Positions 9,604-17,306 of a stretch of DNA of 64,000 nucleotides are shown in pieces. The DNA comes from Oryzomonas japonica. GTDB lineage: Bacteria > Desulfobacterota > Desulfuromonadia > Geobacterales > Pseudopelobacteraceae. The translations under genes were made by a program, and so were the position numbers. Under the pieces are notes generated by a model. The model saw only the letters and a program-made list of their open reading frames with translations. It ran no database searches and was not told the origin of the DNA. The stretch's first letter is position 1, and each line of letters opens with the position of its first letter. The stretch is taken from NCBI RefSeq assembly GCF_008802365.1, contig NZ_VZQZ01000002.1:336363-400362 (forward strand), given 5' to 3'.

Positions 9604-10407
9604 ATGCAGCGTCATGCGGCAGTTGCGGGACAGTTCTATCCTGGTACGCGGGAACAACTTCAAACTATTTTGGCCGAGTTGGTCCCGCATGTGTCAAAAA
9701 AACGGCGCGTCTTGGGCATCGTCGCGCCCCATGCCGGTTACATTTACTCCGGGGCCATTGCCGGCAAAGTCTATGGCCGGATCGCCATACCCTCCACCGT
9801 CGTGATCATAGGCCCCAACCACCACGGCGCGGGAGCGGCCGCCGCCCTCTATCCCGAGGGGGAATGGCTGACACCCCTCGGCTCCATCGCCATCAACCCG
9901 CGTCTCAATGCGCTGTTGCAGCGCCATGTCCCCTTTGTGGAGACCGACAGCAGCGCCCATCGTTTCGAACATTCCCTTGAGGTTCAGGTCCCCTTTATTC
10001 AACATGCGCGTTCCGACGCCACCATGGCGGCGCTTTGCCTTGGCCATGGCGATTTTCCGGCAGTGCAGGCGATCGGCAAGGGGATTGCTGCGGCAGTACG
10101 GGAGTATGGCGGGGACGTGCTGATTGTGGCCAGTTCGGACATGACCCATTACGAATCGGCCGATTCGGCTCGGCGCAAGGACGAGTTGGCGTTGGCGCGT
10201 GTCCTCGCCTTTGATCCGGAAGGTTTGCTGAAGATCTGCCACAGTGAGCACATTACCATGTGCGGCGTGGTTCCGGCGGCGGTCATGCTGGTGGCGAGCC
10301 GCGAATTGGGGGCCACTCAGGGCGAACTGGCTGCCTATGGAAACAGCGGCGATATTACCGGAGACAACAATCAGGTGGTGGGGTATGCGGCGGTTTCGGT
10401 GTGGTAG
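9604..10407 (+). CDS. AmmeMemoRadiSam system protein B (MEMO1 family)
   Basis: A 267-residue MEMO1-family protein related to class III extradiol dioxygenases. Hallmarks are HAAVAGQFYPGT at the N-terminus, GIVAPHAGYIYSG, GPNHHG and SSDMTHYE. In many bacteria and archaea this protein is encoded with an AMMECR1 protein and a radical SAM enzyme (the AmmeMemoRadiSam set), but neither partner is next to it here. Its reaction is not established; it may bind a redox metal. AGGAGGTGTGCC precedes the ATG, 38 bases after the scpB stop, so it could belong to the trpS-scpAB unit. Confidence 0.9.
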   Translation: MQRHAAVAGQFYPGTREQLQTILAELVPHVSKKRRVLGIVAPHAGYIYSGAIAGKVYGRIAIPSTVVIIGPNHHGAGAAAALYPEGEWLTPLGSIAINPRLNALLQRHVPFVETDSSAHRFEHSLEVQVPFIQHARSDATMAALCLGHGDFPAVQAIGKGIAAAVREYGGDVLIVASSDMTHYESADSARRKDELALARVLAFDPEGLLKICHSEHITMCGVVPAAVMLVASRELGATQGELAAYGNSGDITGDNNQVVGYAAVSVW

Positions 10408-11028
10408 TCAGGGGGACTGATTGGCATTGAGCGAGCGTCGCGCATTGGCTGCGATCCTGGCGCGCAGGCGTATGGCCTTTTTGGTGGTACCAAGAGGCAT
10501 GAGATGCTGCAGGTCGTGTTCGCCCGTCAAAAGTTCCAGATCAGGCTTGAAGATCGATACGATCACCAGCAGGACCAGGGCTGCTATCTGCAGGGAAACC
10601 GCAACGATTCCTTTGTGGAAAAGCTGCTGGTAATCGACGCTCTGTGTCACGTCGTCCCGAAGGATGTCCGAAAAGTGCGCCAGATCCCTCATCCAGGGAT
10701 TGAGGTAGGCTATCCCCACATAGATGACAGCCAAGGTTCCGACCCACTTCATGATTACCCAACCATGCTTGAAGAAACCCCATTTTGATGTAAGGCAGAG
10801 GAATGCGCCGCTCAGAAGCGACAGGGCGGCCGCCGGTCCTATGAGCACATCGTCGATGGTCGTGATGGCGGAATTGAAAGCGAACAACTCGTCGCCATTA
10901 ATGGTGCGCCGGTCGTTGTTGAGGATTATCACAACGGCCGATACGCCGCCGACCCAGGCACATGAAGCAAAGGTATGAAGGGTTCTCAGCAGGAGCTTTG
11001 CCCTATGACTGTACAGAAGCTGCATCAT
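10408..11028 (-). CDS. Integral membrane protein, about four transmembrane segments, function unknown
   Basis: A 206-residue membrane protein. The start at 11028 (MMQLLYSHRAKLLL) has GGAAGGA upstream; an in-frame ATG 14 codons earlier lacks a good site. Hydrophobic segments lie near residues 15-35, 48-72, 78-98 and 130-155, and the C-terminal ~45 residues are basic and cytosolic. The pattern LLRTLHTFASCAWVGGVSAV resembles DUF2269/CopD-like membrane proteins, but I cannot assign a family with confidence. It converges on the MEMO1 gene with no gap. A leftward TATAAT-like -10 (11180-11185) and operator-like dyads lie between it and acnB. Confidence 0.75.
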   Translation of the reverse strand: MMQLLYSHRAKLLLRTLHTFASCAWVGGVSAVVIILNNDRRTINGDELFAFNSAITTIDDVLIGPAAALSLLSGAFLCLTSKWGFFKHGWVIMKWVGTLAVIYVGIAYLNPWMRDLAHFSDILRDDVTQSVDYQQLFHKGIVAVSLQIAALVLLVIVSIFKPDLELLTGEHDLQHLMPLGTTKKAIRLRARIAANARRSLNANQSP

Positions 11029-11195
11029 GCAGTGTGTTCCTTCCCGGGTGCAAACAGCGGATATGTCCATTCAGGGTTACTAATGAGCAAGGACAGTGCC
11101 CATATTGAAGGTATGCGGTTTACGTTTTAACTGTCCATTATTGCTAGATATTTAATTATTATATAAGTATTCCGTTTTCATTATAAAGAGACTAT

Positions 11196-11209
11196 AGTGG
11201 CACACTAAT
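11196..11209. repeat. Operator-like dyad, copy 1 (AGTGGCACACTAAT)
   Basis: The core TAGTG-GCA-CACTA (11195-11207 region) is a 5-bp inverted repeat around 3 bases. The same 14 bases recur at 11301. This copy overlaps the -35 area of a possible leftward promoter with a perfect TATAAT at 11185-11180, which would serve the membrane protein gene. A transcription factor site is the likeliest reading; the protein is unknown. Confidence 0.5.
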
Positions 11210-11300
11210 GACTGCAAAGCTTGCCTCGAAGATTGGTAATGCGTGCCTCAAGGTGGTGGTCTGGCTGGTTTTTGTTGCTTGCAATAATTTGTGAGACGTG

Positions 11301-11314
11301 AGTGGCACACTAAT
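11301..11314. repeat. Operator-like dyad, copy 2 (AGTGGCACACTAAT)
   Basis: An exact 14-base copy of the sequence at 11196-11209, starting 105 bases further on and about 40 bases upstream of the acnB -35 element. Same orientation, same AGTG-GCA-CACT dyad. Confidence 0.5.
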
Positions 11315-11354
11315 CTTTGGAGTGATATTTGAAACGATATGGGGCTGTAACCAA

Positions 11355-11383
11355 TTGACATTGGCCAATTTGAAGTGTATACA
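11355..11383 (+). promoter_or_regulatory. Sigma-70 promoter of acnB
   Basis: TTGACA (11355-11360), a 17-base spacer and TATACA (11378-11383) make a near-consensus promoter. Transcription would begin near 11390, leaving a leader of about 70 bases. This excludes in-frame start codons further upstream of 11459. Confidence 0.75.
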
Positions 11384-11458
11384 GTATGCATTTTACGAAT
11401 GAAACGTGATGCAAAGACAAATAACGACCGAAGTATATATCCCAAAGGAGGATGTCAG

Positions 11459-13996
11459 ATGATCGAAGCCTATTTAGCTCACGAAAAAGAACGGGCGGCT
11501 CAGGGAATCCCCGCCTTGCCGCTCACTCCCGAACAGACCGCCGAGCTGTGCAAGTTGCTGGTCAAGCCCCCCAAGGGAAAAGAACAGTTCCTGCTCAACC
11601 TGATCACCAACCGCGTTTCCCCGGGCGTTGACCCGGCTGCCAAGGTCAAGGCCGAATTCTTGGCCGAGGTCGTCAGCGGCAAGAAAAAATCTTCCCTGAT
11701 CGATCCGGTTGCCGCCATCAAACTGCTCGGCACCATGATCGGCGGCTACAACGTGGCACCACTGGTAGAGGCCCTGAAAGACAAAAAACTGGCCGGCGAG
11801 GCCGCCAAGGCGCTCTCCCACATCACCTTGGTGTATGACGCCTTCGACGAGGTAGCGGCAATGGCCAAGGCCAAAAACGCCGCAGCCGCCACGGTGCTCA
11901 AATCCTGGGCCGATGCCGAGTGGTTCACCAGCCGTAAAGGCGTGCCCGATACCATCAAGGTCAAGGTCTACAAGGTGGACGGCGAAATCAATACCGACGA
12001 CTTCTCGCCTGCCGGCGACGCCTGGAGCCGCCCCGACATCCCGCTGCACTCCCTGGCCATGGGCAAGACCCGCTTCAAGGACGGCCTTGCCACCATCGCC
12101 AAGTTCCGCAAGGAAGGCTTTCAAGTCGCCTTCGTGGGCGATGTGGTCGGCACCGGCTCGTCCCGCAAGTCGGCCTGCAACAGCGTGCTCTGGGCCATCG
12201 GTGACGAGATTCCCTGCGTGCCCAACAAGAAGACCGCCGGCGTGATCATCGGCGGCGTCATCGCCCCGATCTTCTTCAACACCGCCCAGGACTCCGGCGC
12301 CCTGCCGCTCAAGGCCGACGTGACCGGCATGAAAACCGGCGACGTGATCGTGATTGACACCAAGAAAGGGGTCATCACCGACGAAAAGGGGAAGAAAGTC
12401 CTCTCCAAACTGACCATCACCCCCAACACCGTGCCCGACGAATTCCGCGCCGGCGGCCGCATTCCGCTTATCATCGGCCGCGCCGTGACCGACAAGGCCA
12501 GGAAGGCCTTAGGCCTCAAACCGACCACGGCCTTCACGCTGCCGGATAACCCCAAACCCAAGGCAAAACAGGCGTACTCACTGGCCCAAAAGATGGTAGG
12601 CCAAGCCTGCGGCGTGGACGGCATCCTGCCCGGTACCGCCTGCGAGCCCAAGATGACCACTGTCGGTTCCCAGGACACCACCGGCCCCATGACCGCCGAC
12701 GAGTTGAAGGAACTGGCCTGCCTCAAGTTCCAGGCCCCTCTGTATATGCAGTCCTTCTGCCACACCGCTGCCTACCCGAAGCCGGCCGACGTCAAGATGC
12801 ACAAGACCCTGCCCGGTTTCACGGCAGAGCGCGGCGGCGTAGCCCTGCGTCCCGGTGACGGCGTGATCCACTCCTGGCTGAATCGCCTGCTCCTGCCCGA
12901 TACGGTCGGCACCGGCGGTGACTCCCATACCCGCTTCCCCATCGGCATCTCCTTCCCGGCCGGTTCGGGCCTGGTGGCCTTTGCCGGTGCCATGGGCTTC
13001 ATGCCGCTGGATATGCCCGAATCGGTCCTGGTACGCTTCAAGGGTAAGCTCAACCCCGGCATCACCCTGCGCGATGCGGTGAACGCCATTCCCTACTGGG
13101 CCATCAAACAGGGGCTTCTGACCGTGCCCAAGAAGAACAAGGTCAACATCTTCAACGGCCGTATCCTGGAGATGGAAGGGCTGCCCGACCTGACCGTTGA
13201 GCAGGCTTTCGAGCTGACCGACGCCGCTGCCGAGCGTTCGGCCGCCGCAGGCTGCATCCAGCTCTCCGAAAAGTCCATAGCCACCTACCTGAAATCCAAT
13301 GTGGCCTTGATGAAGAAGCTGATCGCCGACGGCTATCAGGATAAGAAAACCTTGCAAAACCGCATCAAGGCTGTTGAGGCATGGCTCAAGAAGCCGAGCC
13401 TGTTGAAAGCCGACAAGGGGGCCGAGTACGCGGCGGTAATCGAGATCAACCTGGCGGATATCACGGAGCCGATCCTGGCCTGCCCGAACGACCCGGATGA
13501 CGTCAAACTGCTCTCCGAGGTGGCCGGCGACAAGATCCAGGACGTGTTCCTCGGCTCCTGCATGACCAACATCGGCCATTTCCGTGCCGCCGCCGAGATC
13601 TGGCGCGGCAGCAAGTTCAACCCGGATGTGCGCACCTGGATCTGCCCGCCGACCCGTATGGATCAGCAGCAGCTCAAAGACGAGGCCTACTTCTCGGTCT
13701 TCAGCGCCTTCGGCGCCCGCATCGAGATCGCCGGCTGCTCGCTCTGCATGGGCAACCAGGCCCGCGTGCCGGACAAGTCCCACGTCTACTCCACTTCGAC
13801 CCGCAACTTCGACGACCGCATGGGTGACGGCGCGCGCGTCTACTTAGGCTCCGCCGAACTGGGAGCAGTAACGGCGCTCATGGGCAAGTTGCCCAAACCT
13901 TCGGAATATATGAAGATTTACAAGGAAAAGATCGAGCCGAACAAGGAGAAGATCTATCGGTATCTGCAGTTCGACGAGATGCCCGAATACAAGTAG
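11459..13996 (+). CDS. acnB: Aconitate hydratase B (bifunctional, 2-methylisocitrate dehydratase)
   Basis: An 845-residue AcnB-type aconitase, which isomerises citrate and isocitrate in the TCA cycle. Domain order is that of AcnB: an N-terminal HEAT-like domain (about 1-155), the swivel domain (about 165-375) and then the three Fe-S-binding domains. The cluster cysteines are seen in [12 protein letters not shown] and [12 protein letters not shown]. The ATG at 11459 has a perfect AAAGGAGG seven bases upstream and lies downstream of a strong promoter; an upstream in-frame GTG at 11375 is inside the promoter region. Two operator-like dyads upstream suggest specific control, fitting the central role of the TCA cycle in acetate-oxidising metal reducers. 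Confidence 0.97.
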   Translation: MIEAYLAHEKERAAQGIPALPLTPEQTAELCKLLVKPPKGKEQFLLNLITNRVSPGVDPAAKVKAEFLAEVVSGKKKSSLIDPVAAIKLLGTMIGGYNVAPLVEALKDKKLAGEAAKALSHITLVYDAFDEVAAMAKAKNAAAATVLKSWADAEWFTSRKGVPDTIKVKVYKVDGEINTDDFSPAGDAWSRPDIPLHSLAMGKTRFKDGLATIAKFRKEGFQVAFVGDVVGTGSSRKSACNSVLWAIGDEIPCVPNKKTAGVIIGGVIAPIFFNTAQDSGALPLKADVTGMKTGDVIVIDTKKGVITDEKGKKVLSKLTITPNTVPDEFRAGGRIPLIIGRAVTDKARKALGLKPTTAFTLPDNPKPKAKQAYSLAQKMVGQACGVDGILPGTACEPKMTTVGSQDTTGPMTADELKELACLKFQAPLYMQSFCHTAAYPKPADVKMHKTLPGFTAERGGVALRPGDGVIHSWLNRLLLPDTVGTGGDSHTRFPIGISFPAGSGLVAFAGAMGFMPLDMPESVLVRFKGKLNPGITLRDAVNAIPYWAIKQGLLTVPKKNKVNIFNGRILEMEGLPDLTVEQAFELTDAAAERSAAAGCIQLSEKSIATYLKSNVALMKKLIADGYQDKKTLQNRIKAVEAWLKKPSLLKADKGAEYAAVIEINLADITEPILACPNDPDDVKLLSEVAGDKIQDVFLGSCMTNIGHFRAAAEIWRGSKFNPDVRTWICPPTRMDQQQLKDEAYFSVFSAFGARIEIAGCSLCMGNQARVPDKSHVYSTSTRNFDDRMGDGARVYLGSAELGAVTALMGKLPKPSEYMKIYKEKIEPNKEKIYRYLQFDEMPEYK

Positions 13997-14011
13997 GGTA
14001 GTGTGAGGAAA

Positions 14012-14044
14012 TGCTTGAGGCTGAAAGGCCGATGGCGTACTATG
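14012..14044 (+). repeat. Promoter-like repeat box, copy A
   Basis: First of three 33-base boxes sharing 20 positions: TGCTTGA at the start, CTG at 10-12, and GATG plus CGTA near the end. Read as a promoter it gives TTGAGG, 17 bases, TACTAT. It begins 16 bases after the acnB stop and runs straight into a GC-rich hairpin. Confidence 0.6.
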
Positions 14045-14090
14045 ACCCCCCGTTCCGGCTTGCCGGGGCGGGGGGTCATGTTTCCTTTTG
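14043..14090 (+). terminator. Hairpin after acnB
   Basis: A 10-bp perfect stem, TGACCCCCCG (14043-14052) with CGGGGGGTCA (14069-14078), encloses a 16-base loop that contains GGCTTGCCGG, followed by TGTTTCCTTTTG. It can terminate acnB transcription, but it also sits exactly where transcripts from box A would begin. Confidence 0.7.
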
Positions 14091-14125
14091 TCCTAAATTT
14101 AACCGTGAGCCGGCAGGATTAAAAA

Positions 14126-14290
14126 TCAGTCCTGGTTACGCCGCAATCTCAACACGAACAGATAGGTGATGAGCAGAACCGGGAAGGTCGAAAAGGAAGC
14201 CGCCAGGTTGCCCGCAAAGAGCTGCCAGGTGGCAAAGCCCACCAAGCAAAGGACAAAAACAAGAAGGATGATCATGCTGATTTTATTCAT
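14126..14290 (-). CDS. Small membrane protein (54 aa)
   Basis: A 54-residue protein starting MNKISMIILLVFVLC with two hydrophobic segments (about 5-24 and 32-47) and a basic C-terminus, LRLRRNQD. The ATG at 14290 is preferred to a start 28 codons upstream because the upstream part is Cys/Arg-rich and non-membrane-like; GGCGGA precedes it. It converges on acnB and is divergent from the TSCPD gene. No family recognised. Confidence 0.55.
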   Translation of the reverse strand: MNKISMIILLVFVLCLVGFATWQLFAGNLAASFSTFPVLLITYLFVLRLRRNQD

Positions 14291-14402
14291 TGGGGTCCGC
14301 CGGTAGTTAGAATGACAGGCACGGCTAGTGATAGCACACCACCGGCAGAAGCACAAAGAGATACAACAAAACAATCCATTCGATGACAGGAGATGTGCAG
14401 TA

Positions 14403-14651
14403 ATGAAATTCAGCTATAAAACGGACGGCACCTGCAGCAAGCGGATCGATATTGAGGTGGAATCAGGCATTCTCGTCAGCGCCGATTTCATCGGCGGTTG
14501 TTCCGGCAATTCCCAGGGGGTGGCTGCCCTGGTCAAGGAAATGCCGGTGGCGGAAGTGGTGCGCCGCCTGAAGGGGATCGCCTGCCAAGGGGATACGTCG
14601 TGCCCCGACCAACTGGCGCGGGCCTTGGAAGCGTCTGAGCAGATGAAATAG
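14403..14651 (+). CDS. TSCPD domain-containing protein (TIGR03905 type)
   Basis: An 82-residue protein made of one TSCPD domain, the small domain also found at the C-terminus of some B12-dependent ribonucleotide reductases. Seen are MKFSYKTDGTCSKRIDIEV, the Gly/Cys segment FIGGCSGNSQG, and the name-giving TSCPDQLARAL. The three cysteines (GTCS, GGCS, SCPD) suggest metal or redox chemistry. The ATG at 14403 has GGAG 11 bases upstream; the open frame before it is not protein-like. Function is unknown for stand-alone members. Confidence 0.88.
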   Translation: MKFSYKTDGTCSKRIDIEVESGILVSADFIGGCSGNSQGVAALVKEMPVAEVVRRLKGIACQGDTSCPDQLARALEASEQMK

Positions 14652-14771
14652 CGGCGTAATCGTCAATCCGTTGTTGCGCTGTAGAAAAAAGTCGGTGTGG
14701 AACCTCTGTCCCCATACACCTCCGCTCCAACACCTCCTCCTTACCTTTTTTTACGTAGTGCATCGCAAAAG

Positions 14772-14804
14772 TGCTTGAAGCTGAAAAGATGATGGCGTAA
14801 TGTG
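14772..14804 (+). promoter_or_regulatory. Promoter-like repeat box, copy B
   Basis: Second copy of the 33-base box: TTGAAG, 17 bases, TAATGT. It is followed directly by a hairpin (GTACCC at 14806-14811 with GGGTAC at 14831-14836, loop containing GGCTTGCCGG) and lies 56 bases before the Hsp70-like start, for which it is the natural promoter. Confidence 0.6.
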
Positions 14805-14859
14805 CGTACCCCCGCGGCTTGCCGGGTGGAGGGTACGTTTGACGGTGAGGAGTTTACAA

Positions 14860-16131
14860 GTGCAGATCGTATTCGGTATCGACTTTGGCACCACCAATTC
14901 AGCGCTTTCGGTGTACCGGAACGGCTCGGTCGAGGTGGTTGCCGTCGATGGCACCGACCGTAGCGGAGAGTTGATGCGGTCGGTACTCTATTTTAACGAG
15001 GAACACGAGATCTATGTCGGGCAGGAAGCCATTCGCCAGTATGTGAGCGACGGGGCCTGCGGGCGCTTCATGCAGTCGATCAAGACCTTTCTGCCGAACA
15101 CCAGTTTCGACAGCACCGAGGTGTTCGGCAGACGCTATGCCATCGATGACTTGGTGGCGATCATCTTGAGGAAGATCAAGGCCCGGGGCGAGGAGCATGT
15201 GGGCTGCCCCGTGGAGAGCGTGGTGCTGGGACGGCCGGTGGTGTTTTCCGCGGACCCGGAGAAAGACGCCGTGGCCGAGCAGCGCCTTGAGCGGGCCGCC
15301 CGCAAAGCCGGCTTCAAGAACATCTGGTTCCAGTACGAACCGGTGGCGGCGGCGCTGGCCTTTGAAGAGACGTTACAGGCCGGACAGGAGCGGATCGTAT
15401 TCATCGGCGATTTCGGCGGCGGCACGTCGGACTTCTCGGTGATCCGCGTCAAGGGGGGCGCCTTTGCCCGCTCCGACCGGCGCAGCGATGTGCTCTCCCT
15501 AGGAGGCGTCTATGTGGCCGGGGACAAGTTCGATTCCCAGATCATGTGGGACAAGGTGGCGCACCATTTCGGGCGCTATGCCCGCTACAAGACCATGGGC
15601 AAGGATGAGTGGGTCACTGTCCCCAAGAGCATCATCTACACCCTATGCCAGTGGCACCGCATCCCGCTGTTGCGGTCGCGCAAGACCAGGGAACATATCC
15701 GGGTGATCAAGGGCACCACCGATGACCGCCAGGCAATAGAACACCTGGAGAACATCATCGGCGACAATTACGGTTTTTTCCTGTTCCAGGCCATCGAAAA
15801 GGCCAAGTGCGAGCTTTCCGACCGGGAACAGACCCTGATCAGCTTCCGGGAACGCGATCTGTGCATCGACGAGAAAATCGGCAAAGGGGAGTTCGAGGCG
15901 ATCAATGCAGAAAATATTCAGCAGATTTCCGACTGCATCGATGAGGTCGTGGCTCGATCCGGGCTGGCGCCGGCCCAGATGGATACGGTCTTTCTGACGG
16001 GGGGGACCTCGCGGATTCCCCGCATCCAGGCCCTCTTTGCCGAGCGGTTCGGCCGGGAGAAGCTGGACAACCGGGACGCCTTCACCAGTGTCGTCCATGG
16101 CCTGGGGTCCAGTGTGCCGCTGTTTGTCTGA
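14860..16131 (+). CDS. Hsp70 family protein (YegD-like)
   Basis: A 423-residue actin-fold ATPase resembling Hsp70/YegD. It has the phosphate-1 motif GIDFGTTNSALSVYR at the N-terminus, FIGDFGGGTSDFSVI (phosphate 2) near 183 and VFLTGGTSRIPRIQALF (adenosine) near 378. It stops after the nucleotide-binding domain, so the DnaK peptide-binding domain and lid are absent; this is normal for YegD proteins. The start is GTG at 14860 with GAGGAG seven bases upstream; an in-frame ATG at 14800 lies inside the promoter box and has no ribosome site. It leads a four-gene run with RNase H-like, 61-residue and GIY-YIG genes. Function is unknown; a chaperone-like role is only inferred. Confidence 0.88.
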   Translation: MQIVFGIDFGTTNSALSVYRNGSVEVVAVDGTDRSGELMRSVLYFNEEHEIYVGQEAIRQYVSDGACGRFMQSIKTFLPNTSFDSTEVFGRRYAIDDLVAIILRKIKARGEEHVGCPVESVVLGRPVVFSADPEKDAVAEQRLERAARKAGFKNIWFQYEPVAAALAFEETLQAGQERIVFIGDFGGGTSDFSVIRVKGGAFARSDRRSDVLSLGGVYVAGDKFDSQIMWDKVAHHFGRYARYKTMGKDEWVTVPKSIIYTLCQWHRIPLLRSRKTREHIRVIKGTTDDRQAIEHLENIIGDNYGFFLFQAIEKAKCELSDREQTLISFRERDLCIDEKIGKGEFEAINAENIQQISDCIDEVVARSGLAPAQMDTVFLTGGTSRIPRIQALFAERFGREKLDNRDAFTSVVHGLGSSVPLFV

Positions 16132-16177
16132 TATAATTGACCGTGTTGAAGCACGGCCATTGGGGGTGCTCCGTTTG

Positions 16178-16768
16178 ATGAACAGTTGTGCCCTTTTTAC
16201 GGATGTGAGCCTGAACCCCCAGCGTAAACTGGGCGTCGGAGGCTATCTGCTCGTTCCCGCATCGTTTTTGGAAAACGAACCGTACGGCATCGGGCAGGAC
16301 GATGTGTCAGCGCAGCTCAAAATAAAGAGATTTGCGGAGACGTCATCCACCACCCTTGAGGTCCAGACCGTCCTGTGGGCGCTGGAACAGGTGTCGGATG
16401 GTCTCATTGACCCGGCTGGCGGAAAGCTGGAGATCTATACCGACTCCCAGTGTGTTGCCGGGCTGTTGGGGAGAAGGGCCGCCCTGGAACAGAACGATTT
16501 TATTGCGAAACGCTCGGGGCGGCTGTTACGCAATGCAGCTCTTTATCGCGCATTTTACGCTGCGCACGACCGGATGGGGTTTCGGGTGAACAAGGTATCC
16601 GGGCACGCTCCTGCCTACTCCCACAATACTATCCACCGGATCTTTTCCCATGTCGATCAAGGGGTGCGGAGAGCGCTGGGCCTTTGGCTGGATTCCCCTG
16701 CGCTCCCCGGTCCATCAGCATCCCGGCACGGCGAATACGAGGTGGCACATCATGGCAATGACCGTTGA
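16178..16768 (+). CDS. RNase H-like protein
   Basis: A 196-residue protein with a ribonuclease H fold. The catalytic carboxylates expected from RNase HI can be placed: Asp in LFTDVSLNP, Glu in TTLEVQTVLWAL, Asp in IYTDSQCVAGLLGRR and a final Asp in FSHVDQGVRRAL, with VSGHAP at the position of the RNase HI GHAG loop. It is longer than RNase HI because of insertions near residues 25-55. The ATG at 16178 is the first good start after the Hsp70-like stop (GGGGGTG about 12 bases upstream). Its last 17 bases overlap the next gene. It may cleave RNA-DNA hybrids or be a divergent nuclease. Confidence 0.75.
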   Translation: MNSCALFTDVSLNPQRKLGVGGYLLVPASFLENEPYGIGQDDVSAQLKIKRFAETSSTTLEVQTVLWALEQVSDGLIDPAGGKLEIYTDSQCVAGLLGRRAALEQNDFIAKRSGRLLRNAALYRAFYAAHDRMGFRVNKVSGHAPAYSHNTIHRIFSHVDQGVRRALGLWLDSPALPGPSASRHGEYEVAHHGNDR

Positions 16769-16937
16769 AATCAAGAACAACAAGCTCTGTATCGAGATCG
16801 ACCTGGAGAAACCAACTCCGTCGTCATCCGGCAAGACCCTTGTGGTGGCCAGTACCCGCGGCAACGCCGTCACCACCGCCTACGTGGACGGCAAACCGAT
16901 CACCATCGGGCTGAACGCATACATCAACAAACAATAA
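16752..16937 (+). CDS. Conserved small hypothetical protein (61 aa)
   Basis: A 61-residue polar protein, beginning MAMTVEIKNNKLCIEI and ending GLNAYINKQ, probably beta-rich. GAGGTGG precedes the ATG by eight bases inside the tail of the RNase H-like gene, so the two are coupled. It ends five bases before the GIY-YIG start. I do not recognise a domain; the spacing and ribosome site argue it is real. Confidence 0.7.
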   Translation: MAMTVEIKNNKLCIEIDLEKPTPSSSGKTLVVASTRGNAVTTAYVDGKPITIGLNAYINKQ

Positions 16938-16942
16938 GCCTT

Positions 16943-17203
16943 GTGGAATGGCACGTCTACATCATCCTCTGTTCCGACAACTCTCTCTACACCGGGGTTA
17001 CCACGGATATGGAGCGGAGGTTCCGCCAGCACGCGGCGGGGAAGGGCGCCAAGTATTTTCGGGGGCGGCAGCCGGTGCGGGTGGTCTATCTCGAGGGTAA
17101 CCACAGTCGCTCTTCCGCCGCCAGCCGGGAACTCCGGATCAAGGCCATGGATCGGACAGAAAAATTGAGTCTGATATCCGGATTTACTGCGATTCCCCTG
17201 TGA
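16943..17203 (+). CDS. GIY-YIG nuclease domain protein (UPF0213/YhbQ-like)
   Basis: An 86-residue single-domain protein. WHVYIILCSDNSLYTGVT matches the GIY-YIG pattern (here VYI..YTG), followed by the conserved Arg in DMERRFRQH and the AKYFRGRQPVRVVY segment of the UPF0213 group. The start is GTG. YhbQ-like members cut or bind DNA, but this is family knowledge. It is the last gene of the Hsp70-like cluster; the third promoter-like box begins six bases after its stop. Confidence 0.88.
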   Translation: MEWHVYIILCSDNSLYTGVTTDMERRFRQHAAGKGAKYFRGRQPVRVVYLEGNHSRSSAASRELRIKAMDRTEKLSLISGFTAIPL

Positions 17204-17208
17204 CTAAA

Positions 17209-17241
17209 TGCTTGAGACTGCGCGCTCGATGTCGTAAAATG
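17209..17241 (+). promoter_or_regulatory. Promoter-like repeat box, copy C
   Basis: Third copy of the 33-base box: TTGAGA, 17 bases, TAAAAT. It lies 66 bases before the GAPDH start, for which it is the only promoter candidate I see. Confidence 0.6.
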
Positions 17242-17245
17242 ACCC

Positions 17246-17272
17246 TGCCCGGGCCTGCACGGGCGGTTTTTT
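17246..17272 (+). terminator. Hairpin with T-run directly after box C
   Basis: GCCCG (17247-17251) pairs with CGGGC (17260-17264) and is followed by GGTTTTTTG. It has the form of an intrinsic terminator for the GIY-YIG operon, but it lies at the expected start point of a transcript from box C. Confidence 0.6.
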
Positions 17273-17306
17273 GTAACCTATTTCAACCAGCAAAGGTGCA
17301 TATTCC

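Noticed and set aside
12578-13783. Leftward open frame of 401 codons within acnB
   Set aside because: Antisense shadow of a GC-rich gene; no recognisable protein features.
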